Assembly: GCF_016612995.1 (NCBI RefSeq) | Contig: NZ_JAEOAH010000021.1 | Location: 1-64,000 of the forward strand | DNA length: 64,000 bases | Source of the DNA: Viridibacillus soli | GTDB lineage: Bacteria > Bacillota > Bacilli > Bacillales_A > Planococcaceae | Reading direction: 5' to 3' | In this document: positions 26,187-34,436 of the stretch, piece after piece | Layout: every line of letters starts with the position of its first letter | How positions within the stretch are numbered: the stretch's first letter is position 1 | Translations under genes and position numbers: made by a program | Notes under the pieces: generated by a model | Database searches by the model: none | What the model was told of the DNA's origin: nothing | The model's input: only the letters and a program-made list of their open reading frames with translations

Positions 26187-26263
26187 ATGGAATACAAGTT
26201 AACACTCAAAGAGTATCTTATCTATATAAGAGATCTTAAATAAACAAAATATATAAAAAAACA

Positions 26264-26299
26264 AAAGACATTCAAGACGCGAGCATTCTGAATGTCTTT
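26264..26299 (-). terminator. Terminator of bdbDC
   Basis: AAAGACATTCA (26264-26274) pairs with TGAATGTCTTT (26289-26299), and the minus strand continues into a run of T. It begins three bases past the bdbC stop. Confidence 0.88.
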
Positions 26300-26302
26300 C
26301 AT

Positions 26303-26707
26303 TTATTTACGTTTCCATAATATTAACATCGACATTGTAATAAGCGTAAAACCAATAAATGCTAAAAACGGAATCGTTATAAATCCTAGCCAGTTAATAT
26401 ATTGCCCTGAGCAAGGTACTCCATTTGTGCATGTACTGAATTCCTGAATAGAGGGTATTTTTTGTAACATATAGTGATATCCAGAAAGTAACATCCCTAT
26501 GACTGACATCGGAAGTACATACTTATAAATCTCTTTATCATTTCGGTAAAATGCCATACCTAAGAAAAAAACAAGCGGATACATTAATATACGCTGATAC
26601 CAACATAGAGTACACGGGATAAAGCCCATTTGTTCGCTAAAAAACAAACTTCCCATCATAGCTATAATTGAGGTTACCCATGCAAAGAGAAGCGATTTAC
26701 TTGCCAT
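26303..26707 (-). CDS. bdbC: Disulfide bond formation protein BdbC
   Basis: Membrane quinone-dependent oxidoreductase that reoxidises its thiol partner BdbD. About four membrane segments in 134 residues. The first redox pair is in IPCTLCWYQR (Cys32/Cys35) and the second in CTNGVPC in the second external loop. The ATG at 26707 is preferred over an upstream TTG because AAGGAG lies seven bases before it. It overlaps bdbD by 11 bp and should be made with it. A BlaI-type operator in front of bdbD suggests regulated rather than constitutive expression. Confidence 0.93.
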   Translation of the reverse strand: MASKSLLFAWVTSIIAMMGSLFFSEQMGFIPCTLCWYQRILMYPLVFFLGMAFYRNDKEIYKYVLPMSVIGMLLSGYHYMLQKIPSIQEFSTCTNGVPCSGQYINWLGFITIPFLAFIGFTLITMSMLILWKRK

Positions 26708-27347
26708 TAGCAATCTCCTTTTCTACCATTTTCACAAAATCATCATATGTTTCACCAATGAATCGTTTGCCATTAACATAGATGCTTGGAGTTGATTGAA
26801 CACCAAGTTTTTTTGCTATACTCATATCCTTATCCCAAGCTTCTTGTCCTTTATTTTCCTTAAAAGCTTTGACTACTTTTGTCGTTTCTTTTTCAGTGGC
26901 AACTTCAGCTAACGCCTTTTCCAAGAAATCCTCTGTATATAAATCTACTTTTTCATACGATAAATCCTCTGGTTGTTTACTAAACAGTAACTCATGGAAT
27001 GACCAAAACTTCTCATTTCCTAGTTCTTTATAGACCGTTTCTGCAAATTGAGCAGATCGATTTGAATCGATATTAATAAAAGAATAATTCATAAAGTAAA
27101 ACTTAGCCTTCCCTGTTTCAACAAAGTCTTTATAAATAACAGGGACCATTTGATCATTAAAAGTTTTACAGTTTGGACATTTATAATCGCCGAATTCGAC
27201 AATATTAACTGGTGCTGATGCCTCTCCTAAAAACGGTTGTCCTTCATAATCGATGTCTACCGACTTCTCATTAAAATTCGTTAATACAATAATACCTATG
27301 ACACAAACCGCAACTATACCTATAAACCAAAATATTTTCTTAGACAA
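26697..27347 (-). CDS. bdbD: Extracytoplasmic thiol-disulfide oxidoreductase BdbD
   Basis: DsbA-like thioredoxin-fold protein (216 residues) that oxidises secreted proteins. An N-terminal anchor (about 5-23) is followed by the active site GDYKCPNC (Cys57/Cys60) and the cis-proline loop QSTPSIYVNG near 190. First gene of bdbDC, reoxidised by BdbC. Upstream at 27369-27385 is a dyad that also stands before blaI and the VOC gene, so bdbDC belongs to a local regulon. Substrates are not identified. Confidence 0.93.
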   Translation of the reverse strand: MSKKIFWFIGIVAVCVIGIIVLTNFNEKSVDIDYEGQPFLGEASAPVNIVEFGDYKCPNCKTFNDQMVPVIYKDFVETGKAKFYFMNYSFINIDSNRSAQFAETVYKELGNEKFWSFHELLFSKQPEDLSYEKVDLYTEDFLEKALAEVATEKETTKVVKAFKENKGQEAWDKDMSIAKKLGVQSTPSIYVNGKRFIGETYDDFVKMVEKEIANGK

Positions 27348-27368
27348 TTAAAAACACTCCTAATTCAT

Positions 27369-27385
27369 ACTACATAACGTAGTGT
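27369..27385 (-). promoter_or_regulatory. BlaI-type operator before bdbD
   Basis: On the minus strand ACACTACGTTATGTAGT contains the perfect dyad ACTAC-N5-GTAGT. Two related 17-mers lie at 28683-28699 and 28792-28808. Confidence 0.65.
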
Positions 27386-27400
27386 AATGGGGTAAAAAAT

Positions 27401-28249
27401 TTACGCCAAGGCGTAAATAAATAATGCACAGATACAACTAAAGATTGTTAAAGATATGAGTAACATCTTCACTGGAAGGTTCCAATGAATTTCTCTTAAC
27501 GGGTCTATTATATGGCCAATTCGATAATTGACAGAAGTATCTGCGAATGATGCATAAGTAAACGGCATTTTGTCAGGTTTGCTAACTTTCAGCATTTTCA
27601 ACAAGGCGCTCCCAAGGTTTACAGATGTCTGTTGTTTTTCAATCGCATATTCATCCGCTAGTAATTCCTTCACGATTTTATAATTCTGATTACACCAGTC
27701 TAATATCGGAATATACCACATCGTGGATGAACAAAGTGCCATTAAAAAAATTTTAAGTGGATCACGGTGTTCTTTATGATACATCTCATGTGAAATGACA
27801 GCAGTTAATTCATCTTCAGTTAATAGCTTCATCAATCCTGTTGACAGGATGATCTTAGGCTGTATAAATCCCATTGTAATTGCTATTGGTGTAGGATGCG
27901 AGATGACGATAAATACATCTTTTCCTTTGCAATAAGTACGATTCATATCAATTGTAAGCATGTTCTCTTTATATTGCTTAAATCTCTTTTTCATACGAAT
28001 AGCATGATAGAATTGAGACCCTATTTTCCATAATATCAAAATTAACGTATAGATGACGAGCACATCAAGTATATAGTCGAGTGACGATAATCCAATTATT
28101 TTCATCCAGCTATGACAGGTAACAACGAGATTATATTGAACGTTCCAACCAGCAAGCTTTGCGATGAAATACACACCCATTTGCAAAAAAATCGTTCCCG
28201 AAATAACCAGTGAAGCTATAAGCATGATAGACGAATGACGTTTGTGCAT
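27401..28249 (-). CDS. BlaR1/MecR1-like M56 metallopeptidase without sensor domain
   Basis: Membrane zinc peptidase of 282 residues. Membrane segments near 10-30, 58-75 and 268-280 frame a cytoplasmic protease domain with VISHEMYHKEH (His154, Glu155, His158) and a downstream acidic segment LLADEYAIEKQ that supplies the third ligand. Classical BlaR1 is about 600 residues with a C-terminal penicillin-binding sensor; none is present here, so the stimulus must be different or sensed by a partner. It follows blaI by three bases and should cleave or inactivate that repressor. Family firm, signal unknown. Confidence 0.85.
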   Translation of the reverse strand: MHKRHSSIMLIASLVISGTIFLQMGVYFIAKLAGWNVQYNLVVTCHSWMKIIGLSSLDYILDVLVIYTLILILWKIGSQFYHAIRMKKRFKQYKENMLTIDMNRTYCKGKDVFIVISHPTPIAITMGFIQPKIILSTGLMKLLTEDELTAVISHEMYHKEHRDPLKIFLMALCSSTMWYIPILDWCNQNYKIVKELLADEYAIEKQQTSVNLGSALLKMLKVSKPDKMPFTYASFADTSVNYRIGHIIDPLREIHWNLPVKMLLISLTIFSCICALFIYALA

Positions 28250-28252
28250 ACG

Positions 28253-28666
28253 TTACATATCCTTTTTCAATTCTTTAATTTTTCCCTCAAGCTTAGCGAC
28301 AAGATCATCATCCACATCTTCTAATGCATCAAGCATATGGCTGACTATGACACTACCAAACTCTTCCATTAGCTCGTTGGTCATTTCTTTTGATTGTGTA
28401 TTCAAAAATTCTTCTCTTGAGAGAACAGGCTTATACAAAGACGATCTACCTTCTGCTCTTTTTTGAAGAATCTCTTTATCAACCAATCGATTCATGACCG
28501 TCATGACTGTGTTAAAGTTCGTCAGCTTTTCATATTCAAGTACTTGTTGGACATCTTTGATAGTCATTTCAACATCATTCCATAATATGTCCATGATCTT
28601 TGCTTCAAGAGGGCCAAAAAAACGATTTAACCCACTTTCGTTCATTTTGAATTTTCGCATTCTCAC
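28253..28666 (-). CDS. BlaI/MecI-family transcriptional repressor
   Basis: Winged-helix repressor of 137 residues. The N-terminal DNA-binding part has GPLEAKIMDILWNDVEMTIKD and TVMTVMNRLVDKEIL, the family recognition helix region; the C-terminal half is the dimerisation domain, which contains the usual protease-sensitive segment. The GTG at 28666 is chosen for its GAGGTGAG site. It is encoded with the M56 peptidase and probably represses itself, bdbDC and the divergent VOC gene through the shared 17-bp operators. Confidence 0.88.
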   Translation of the reverse strand: MRMRKFKMNESGLNRFFGPLEAKIMDILWNDVEMTIKDVQQVLEYEKLTNFNTVMTVMNRLVDKEILQKRAEGRSSLYKPVLSREEFLNTQSKEMTNELMEEFGSVIVSHMLDALEDVDDDLVAKLEGKIKELKKDM

Positions 28667-28682
28667 GGCTTGCTCACCTCAT

Positions 28683-28699
28683 ATTACTCATTGTAGTGT
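28683..28699 (-). promoter_or_regulatory. Degenerate BlaI-type operator before blaI
   Basis: On the minus strand ACACTACAATGAGTAAT matches the two better operators in its left half and partly in its right half. It lies 17 bases before the GTG start, where it could mediate autoregulation. Confidence 0.5.
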
Positions 28700-28791
28700 T
28701 AGGGCATTACCACGTCAAGAATTGTCCTTCGAAAATCATCTAACTCACAAATCTGTAATATTTTTAGCTGAAATCTATCTAAAATACTGTT

Positions 28792-28808
28792 ACACTACAT
28801 TGTGTAGT
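28792..28808 (+). promoter_or_regulatory. BlaI-type operator before the VOC gene
   Basis: ACACTACATTGTGTAGT contains the perfect dyad ACTACA-TTG-TGTAGT, directly upstream of the ribosome binding site of the gene at 28831. Confidence 0.65.
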
Positions 28809-28830
28809 TATAAGAAAAGGAGCAAACTTA

Positions 28831-29772
28831 ATGACCAAAAAACAAATTGTTATAGTCACTGTCGCTTTGGCCGTTTTACTTATTTCAATTATTGTCCTTA
28901 CGAAAAACAAAAGTATAACTTATGAAACATACGAAAAAAATTCTCCACCTCGAATAGGAGCAGTACATCTTACCGTTTCGGATCTCGAACGTTCTGTTAA
29001 ATTTTACGAGCAAATGATTGGGTTTGATATTTTGACGAAACAGTCGAACAAAGTGACGTTAACGGCTGATGGAACTACTCCTCTGCTCATATTGGAGGAA
29101 GAGGCTAATTCCATAGAAAGGCCTCTCGGAACAACTGGACTTTATCATTTTGCCATTCTGTTACCTGATCGATCCAGCTTAGCGAATGCGCTCCTACATC
29201 TAGCTGACAACGAGTATCCGATGCAAGGTGCTGCCAACCATCAATATAGCGATGCCCTATATCTAGCAGATCCAGAAGGTAATGGAATTGAAATTTATGC
29301 AGATTACCCTTCTAATGAGTGGAAGCGTGCAACTGATGGTAGCTATGTAAGCGGTACGTATCCAATTGATCTGAATGATTTAGCACAAGAAGCGACACCT
29401 CCTTGGTCTGGCCTTCCAGACAATACGCGAGTTGGTCATATGCATTTGCAAGTTGCTGAGCTTGAAAAGGTCGAGCAGTTCTATGTAGATGGACTTGGAT
29501 TTAACATAACAAGTAAAGATAATGGGAGCTTATTTTTATCGAAGGATAACTATCATCATCATATCGCTTTGAATACATGGTCTGGCACTGGCCTCCCAAC
29601 ACCCCCAGACAACGCAAGAGGTTTAAAAAAATTTATAGTCTTTTTCACGCAAGATGAAATTGATGAAGCGAAAGTACAGCTCAAACGTTTGAATATTCCT
29701 TTCGATGTCAGTAATGACACTATGTCTGTTGTAGATCCTTCTGGCAATAAGATTGAAATTATCATAAGATAA
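28831..29772 (+). CDS. Membrane-anchored VOC/glyoxalase-family protein
   Basis: A 313-residue protein with two vicinal-oxygen-chelate domains. Residues 5-24 form a membrane anchor or uncleaved signal. Domain one opens GAVHLTVSDLERSVKFYEQMIGF and carries the YLADPEGNGIEIYADYP metal-site motif; domain two opens RVGHMHLQVAELEKVEQFYVDGLGF and ends SVVDPSGNKIEII. The layout is that of CatE-like extradiol dioxygenases, which are normally cytoplasmic; an anchored version is less common. AAAGGAG precedes the ATG. It is divergent from blaI and shares its operator type. Substrate unknown. Confidence 0.82.
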   Translation: MTKKQIVIVTVALAVLLISIIVLTKNKSITYETYEKNSPPRIGAVHLTVSDLERSVKFYEQMIGFDILTKQSNKVTLTADGTTPLLILEEEANSIERPLGTTGLYHFAILLPDRSSLANALLHLADNEYPMQGAANHQYSDALYLADPEGNGIEIYADYPSNEWKRATDGSYVSGTYPIDLNDLAQEATPPWSGLPDNTRVGHMHLQVAELEKVEQFYVDGLGFNITSKDNGSLFLSKDNYHHHIALNTWSGTGLPTPPDNARGLKKFIVFFTQDEIDEAKVQLKRLNIPFDVSNDTMSVVDPSGNKIEIIIR

Positions 29773-29840
29773 GAAAAGCACAGAATACTTCTAGTCTAAA
29801 TACCGACATAAGTAGAAAATCTATATTTAACTAAAATAGA

Positions 29841-29887
29841 CAGCTGTCTGTGACTCCGTTCGATTTCAGAGTGCAGACAGCTTTTTA
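29841..29887 (+). terminator. Terminator of the VOC gene
   Basis: AGCTGTCTG...ACTC pairs with GAGTGCAGACAGCT, followed by TTTTTAT. Confidence 0.8.
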
Positions 29888-29955
29888 TCTAGAAAAACTG
29901 TTACGATATGCTTATTCTTCTCCATTATGGGTATCTTAACATTGGAGGTATTGCT

Positions 29956-30252
29956 ATGAATGAATCGAATAACCAAGCTATCTGCACCATGACGTATCAT
30001 ATAGTCGAACGCATCGTAGGTTGGTATGAGCAAACAACAAATCGCACTCACCATCGCATTTATTTATATGCGGATGCAGTTTCAACTGCCAAAAATATTT
30101 TCAAACTAGAGCATGTTCATGATATGTCCTATAAACCTTTCTCTGGTGGAAGTGGATTATTTTATTTGCATACAAACCAAGGAGTATTTATGTTTGAAAT
30201 CGACGTAGATCCGACTCATTTTATTCAAATGTATAAAAGGATACGTGAATGA
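29956..30252 (+). CDS. Hypothetical protein, 98 aa
   Basis: A small soluble protein I do not recognise. The ATG at 29956 is chosen because GGAGG lies seven bases upstream; the frame runs 16 codons further but without a site. It starts MNESNNQAICTMTYHIVERI and has a histidine/aspartate-rich middle (THHRIYLYADAV), ending IQMYKRIRE. No signal, membrane segment or known motif. It sits alone between the VOC gene and a membrane protein. Confidence 0.6.
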   Translation: MNESNNQAICTMTYHIVERIVGWYEQTTNRTHHRIYLYADAVSTAKNIFKLEHVHDMSYKPFSGGSGLFYLHTNQGVFMFEIDVDPTHFIQMYKRIRE

Positions 30253-30563
30253 TTACTAATTTTTAAATTATACAAGCTCCACCCTTTTCTTAGCTATGAG
30301 AACTGACATAGCCAACACAGCAGAATCACTTCATCTAAGAAAGCGTTTTAACCCAGTTTTATATGAAACTTTCCTCTCCATGAGTTAAGGAATTCACAGG
30401 CCTCCAGTTTTTTTAACAAGAATCTACCAATGCTCTTCAAAATCATTCAGGTGCATTGTACGCTGTACTGATTTATAATGAGAGATATCTAATTGATACA
30501 GAGTATAGATTATGGGCCAAAGAGAGGCGCGTAAGTTGCGCGAGTAGGTGAAGAAGGAATTCT
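30253..30563. other. Intergenic stretch
   Basis: About 310 bases. Near 30526-30540 GCGCGTAAGTTGCGCG forms a short hairpin just upstream of the membrane-protein gene. No gene or RNA is supported. Confidence 0.35.
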
Positions 30564-31046
30564 ATGTTTAAAAATAGAAAAATAAAAATCCGAGTATCTG
30601 GATGGTCAGCGCTTCTGATTTTGATAGCAATTTTAATGATTGCACTTGTTTTAGTAGTGACGGTTCCGCTATTTGGGTTTTATGGTTTGTATAATGTATT
30701 TGCTAAATACGATTTAGCTGCGATACAGATTTTTGAGCAGTGGTATAGAAATGGTATTTATTTTGGGTGGTTTTTATTGCTAATTGCCGCAATGATGTTC
30801 ATCGTCGATTTCATAAATCTATTTGTAGTTGCGAGCTTAAACCTGCCTTGGTCTAAACCGGTTGCCGTGATAAGTTATGCCATTCAAACGGCTGTTTGTG
30901 CGACACTCTTTAAAGGTCTATTAGTGATGAGCTTTAGCCGAATTGAAGTAACATGGACAGGTTCGATTATTTTATTTGTACTTTTATATATTATTGTGGC
31001 TGTTTTCAGTTATGAAAAGCCAGAACCACCGAAAAATAGCGATTAA
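30564..31046 (+). CDS. Hypothetical membrane protein, four segments
   Basis: A 160-residue protein with hydrophobic stretches at about 15-40, 68-90, 100-125 and 132-153, and short charged ends, so an integral membrane protein. The N terminus is basic (MFKNRKIKIRVSG). A GAAGGAA site precedes the ATG. I see no catalytic or family motif. It is followed by a hairpin terminator near 31053-31083 and appears monocistronic. Confidence 0.6.
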   Translation: MFKNRKIKIRVSGWSALLILIAILMIALVLVVTVPLFGFYGLYNVFAKYDLAAIQIFEQWYRNGIYFGWFLLLIAAMMFIVDFINLFVVASLNLPWSKPVAVISYAIQTAVCATLFKGLLVMSFSRIEVTWTGSIILFVLLYIIVAVFSYEKPEPPKNSD

Positions 31047-31304
31047 TGTAGAGGAAGCTTCTTTTTATAGAGGCTTCTTTTTTTGTGGGAGAATTTTATT
31101 GCGACAGATAATTGACTCGCCTCATGAAATTTAATAGAATTCCATTCATTTGGTATTTATATCAACTTTTTTAGTTCGATAGATTTCGAACTTTTTGTGA
31201 GTATAAGCCTAGTTTGGGGCTACTGACACACGGTTAGGGGCACTTTTTTTGTTCATCACCGTCACTTGAATATTAAATAATTTTTACTTTACAAGGTATG
31301 AAAA

Positions 31305-31364
31305 AAGCGAAAATTCTAGTATCGTAATTGTCGACTAGACAAACAACGGCAGAATTTTTCGCTT
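31305..31364. repeat. Inverted repeat with 33-nt loop
   Basis: AAGCGAAAATTCT (31305-31317) pairs with AGAATTTTTCGCTT (31351-31364), a single base bulged. On the minus strand it runs into six T, so it could be a terminator for the secreted-protein gene ending at 31583, or the remains of a small mobile repeat. Confidence 0.5.
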
Positions 31365-31424
31365 GTATCCAAAGTTTATTAAGCTCTTAATTTAATTTCT
31401 ATTTTTCACTCAAAAGAAATTTAA

Positions 31425-31464
31425 ACCCATGATTCTTTCTATGCTAAAAAGAAAAATCATGGGT
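31425..31464 (+). terminator. Hairpin followed by a T run
   Basis: ACCCATGATT (31425-31434) pairs with AATCATGGGT (31455-31464), followed by AATTTTTAT on the plus strand. No plus-strand gene lies close upstream. Confidence 0.45.
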
Positions 31465-31582
31465 AATTTTTATAATATTACAAATTTTAATGTATCGATA
31501 AGTGTTAGTATGACTGTTTTAACAGAATATTCACCAAGAAGTAAATATATCCCTATCCTAATTTATGGTTATGAGAAGATAA

Positions 31583-32437
31583 CTAGAATTGGTCTGTTAC
31601 ATCATATTCATAGCTTATATGTGCACGGACATTTTTCATAGTTGATTTGGCTGAAGCTTTTGCATTGTATTTGAAGCTCCATATTCGGGCTACATTGAGT
31701 TGGTCCTGTAAAGAAATATTGTAGGAACCATTAGTAGCGCTAGAAACAAGAGCTGTGTGCCACACTCCAGTTTGACTCGACATCAACTTATGTGTTACGT
31801 TACCTTGGCTTGGCGTTTGAGTACTATTAGTACCAATTGATTTAACAATTGCTTTATAAGGTATATCAGTATTGTTAGTTAAATCCATAGTAATTATAGA
31901 GGAATCAACACCATTTAAATTAAGACTAGTATTTCCATTATTTGAAGCTGTTCCTGTAAAATTGAATTCTTTACTACTAGATTTAATACGATCGTGAACA
32001 GACACAGTAAAATACATGTTTCCTGTAAAAGTTCCCCGACTGACTTTTACATAAAAAGTATTAGACGCAGAAGAAGCATCAACTTTAGCAAAAATAAATG
32101 GTGTAAGTGAGTTGGGATCGATAACTGTTGTACCTTCATTAACAAGCCCTATATTACTATTTAATACTTCTATCTTCATACCAGCATATACATTTTGGTA
32201 TGAACTTCTCACATAAATTTTTTCTCCTGCATTTGCAGTGAACTTATAAAAAGCCTCGTCTTCACCTTCTGGTAAAATCGTTGTGTCTGAACTACTGTAT
32301 TTCCAATAACCCATGTTGTGAGCTGTATTGATACTATTGTTTCCAGTAGTCGTCGCAGAAGCTGGAGTCGCAAATATAGATACAAGCATTAGTAACAACG
32401 AAAAACCTAGTATTTGTTTCAATATATTTTTCAACAT
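31583..32437 (-). CDS. Secreted protein of unknown function
   Basis: A 284-residue exported protein. The start at 32437 is set by GGGAGG seven bases upstream. The signal peptide (MLKNILKQILGFSLLLMLV) ends at ATPASA. The mature part is rich in Asn, Ser and Thr. Its first half (EGEDEAFYKFTANAGEKIYVRSS..., FYVKVSRGTFTGNMYFTVSV) resembles pre-peptidase C-terminal jelly-roll domains; the second half looks beta-rich and unknown. No protease domain is attached. It is divergent from the DUF4885 gene. Confidence 0.7.
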   Translation of the reverse strand: MLKNILKQILGFSLLLMLVSIFATPASATTTGNNSINTAHNMGYWKYSSSDTTILPEGEDEAFYKFTANAGEKIYVRSSYQNVYAGMKIEVLNSNIGLVNEGTTVIDPNSLTPFIFAKVDASSASNTFYVKVSRGTFTGNMYFTVSVHDRIKSSSKEFNFTGTASNNGNTSLNLNGVDSSIITMDLTNNTDIPYKAIVKSIGTNSTQTPSQGNVTHKLMSSQTGVWHTALVSSATNGSYNISLQDQLNVARIWSFKYNAKASAKSTMKNVRAHISYEYDVTDQF

Positions 32438-32594
32438 ATTTCTACCTCCCTTTCCAGAACATAATACCACATTATACACATTTATGGAAAAAATATTATT
32501 TCTGTGAAAATAATTCCTTTTTAAACAATTTGATGTATTTACCGATATTTCATATATAGAGATTTACTTCAAAAAATACAAGTGGAGGTAGAAT

Positions 32595-33587
32595 ATGAAA
32601 ATAAATAATGGAATTACACCCTATGCGGTAACAACAGCGAGCAAACAAACTATATTGAACAAAACGACTATTGAAAATAAAGACGACACAATTATCCAAA
32701 GAAATAATATACGGGAAAGTGAATCAGATAAAAGACGAAAAATATTGGATGATAAATACCAAAAAATCAATGAACAAAATAAACAGTTTAAAAATCCACA
32801 TATACACATTCAGGATAAATATCACAATCCTTATTCACCCTATTTCAGAAGCGATTTGACCGAAGCAGAGAGGAATGCAGCTAGTAGTATGGAATCGTCT
32901 ATGCTAAGGAAAGGCGTTATTAACTGTTATGACTATGCAGACGCAGCTTTTCGCGAAAAACCACTAGTAAATGATCATATAGAGAGTGCTAAAAAAAAGT
33001 TATTCAACCGCCAACAAGTAAATGGTCAACTACATGAGCTGTTTGCTAAAAATGGCATCACCCTCCCTCAAGGGTCAAATTTAACATTTACCATTCATCC
33101 GAGTAATTTCAAGCTAACAGTTAGCGGTACAAATGATTCGTCACTCATAGACAAATTAGAAGGTATACTAAATACAGCTAATAATACAAGAGAACTATTT
33201 TTCCACATTATGCAAAGTCGTTCCGATGATTCCAGCCAATTTACACGTTCAACAATAGACAAGTTCCGTCTAGTCAATGAAATCAAAACGATGACAGGCT
33301 ATGATTTAAAAGATTTAGACATTGTGAACGGTCAATTTGTGACAGAAGACGGCACCGACATTTTTGAAATCTATAAAGAAAAGCTCCGTCAAAATCCATA
33401 TACAAAGGCCCATGTCGGAGTTGCAGCCTCTTATTATGGTTCACAAATATATCAACTTGCTAAGAATGGTTTTAACTCAATTCCCGACTTAGTACTTTCA
33501 ATCGGGTACGAAAATGGTTCGTTGCAAGATATTGGTCAGAAAGAAAACTATGGGACAGGTAAGAATGATTGGATTAACAACTTCTAA
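32595..33587 (+). CDS. DUF4885-family protein
   Basis: A 330-residue protein that looks like the Bacillus DUF4885 family. Family-like segments: NEQNKQFKNPHIHIQDKY near 55, YSPYFRSDLTEAERNAA, FNRQQVNGQLHELFAKNGI, LFFHIMQSRSDDSSQF and SYYGSQIYQLAKNGFNSIPD. It has no signal peptide or membrane segment. GGAGG precedes the ATG. It ends before the bidirectional terminator 33691-33724. Function is not established in the family; the divergent secreted protein shares its upstream region. Confidence 0.72.
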   Translation: MKINNGITPYAVTTASKQTILNKTTIENKDDTIIQRNNIRESESDKRRKILDDKYQKINEQNKQFKNPHIHIQDKYHNPYSPYFRSDLTEAERNAASSMESSMLRKGVINCYDYADAAFREKPLVNDHIESAKKKLFNRQQVNGQLHELFAKNGITLPQGSNLTFTIHPSNFKLTVSGTNDSSLIDKLEGILNTANNTRELFFHIMQSRSDDSSQFTRSTIDKFRLVNEIKTMTGYDLKDLDIVNGQFVTEDGTDIFEIYKEKLRQNPYTKAHVGVAASYYGSQIYQLAKNGFNSIPDLVLSIGYENGSLQDIGQKENYGTGKNDWINNF

Positions 33588-33690
33588 AAAACTACTGCAA
33601 GAGCAATTGTCCAGTTCGTTACCGAATAGATAAAACATAATAACACCAACTGTGCTGGATAATAAATGGCTGCCGTTCAAAATCACTACC

Positions 33691-33724
33691 AAAAAAGGTG
33701 CCCCGATATCGGAGCACCTTTTAA
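33691..33724. terminator. Bidirectional terminator
   Basis: AAAAGGTGC-CCGAT pairs with ATCGG-GCACCTTTT, with one mismatch. It lies between the convergent DUF4885 and YvbH-like genes. Confidence 0.9.
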
Positions 33725-33727
33725 CTA

Positions 33728-34342
33728 TTAGTGATTGATGTATAGCTCAAATACTTTACTGTAGTCTTCTTTGACATATTGCTTTTTGTTTTGAAGCATC
33801 CAATCAGTAGCAAAACGCGTAATTTGCTCGAATGATTGGGGCGGTGTAACTTCATTGCTTTCTGTTTTGCCAATTGACTGTGCAGCATATGTTAAGCTAT
33901 TTTGAGCAATTTCAAAATACTGTGCATTATTTTTCATTTCCACAGAAATTGCATGGAGTGCTTTGTATAGGTCTTTAATCTCTGAGAGAAATTTTTTGTG
34001 AATGTCGATGGACATTGGGATATTATTAATAGTAAATTTTATTTCTATATCTAAATCAATAGTTCCCGCTGTTTCTAACATTACCTCTGTGATTGTGCTG
34101 TGTTGATAGTCGTAACGCTTCAGAAGGCGCTTTTTACTTAACGCATTTTCACCATCTACATGAATCAACGCTTTATTTGTAAAGCAGTATTCGTCTGCCT
34201 TTGTTTTAATAAGGAAGTATATAGCCTCACCTGATTCGTGTAAGACAAAATCATCAGCTTCTGTTTTATCAAAGTCTTCCTTTGGTACGACAATTCCAAT
34301 ATCTGAAAGGCCTAAAGCATCTGAGGCAAATTTTTTCAACAT
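33728..34342 (-). CDS. yvbH: PH-domain protein, YvbH-like
   Basis: A 204-residue soluble protein whose length and layout match YvbH of Bacillus subtilis: an N-terminal bacterial PH domain (about 1-120, with ESGEAIYFLIKTKADEYCFTNKALIHVDG and KRLLKRYDY) and a helical C-terminal extension (about 125-204). GGAGG precedes the ATG. It follows rtcB by about 95 bases on the same strand, so co-transcription is likely. The biochemical role of YvbH is not known to me. Confidence 0.78.
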   Translation of the reverse strand: MLKKFASDALGLSDIGIVVPKEDFDKTEADDFVLHESGEAIYFLIKTKADEYCFTNKALIHVDGENALSKKRLLKRYDYQHSTITEVMLETAGTIDLDIEIKFTINNIPMSIDIHKKFLSEIKDLYKALHAISVEMKNNAQYFEIAQNSLTYAAQSIGKTESNEVTPPQSFEQITRFATDWMLQNKKQYVKEDYSKVFELYINH

Positions 34343-34436
34343 TTTATATTCCTCCGTAAACCCATTTTTTTAATTGCTACTTCTTATACGCATTAACTTC
34401 ACTTAAGGTTTCTTTCCCTATGGGCAAACGCCACGG

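Larger units (their letters stand above)
31047..31582. other. Intergenic stretch with three hairpins
   Basis: About 530 bases without a supported gene. It contains a GAAGC/GCTTC terminator-like hairpin (31053-31083), a long-loop inverted repeat at 31305-31364, and a hairpin at 31425-31464. Confidence 0.5.

Noticed and set aside
27401-28666. Beta-lactam resistance locus
   Set aside because: BlaI and a BlaR1-like peptidase are present, but there is no penicillin-binding sensor domain, beta-lactamase or mecA nearby.
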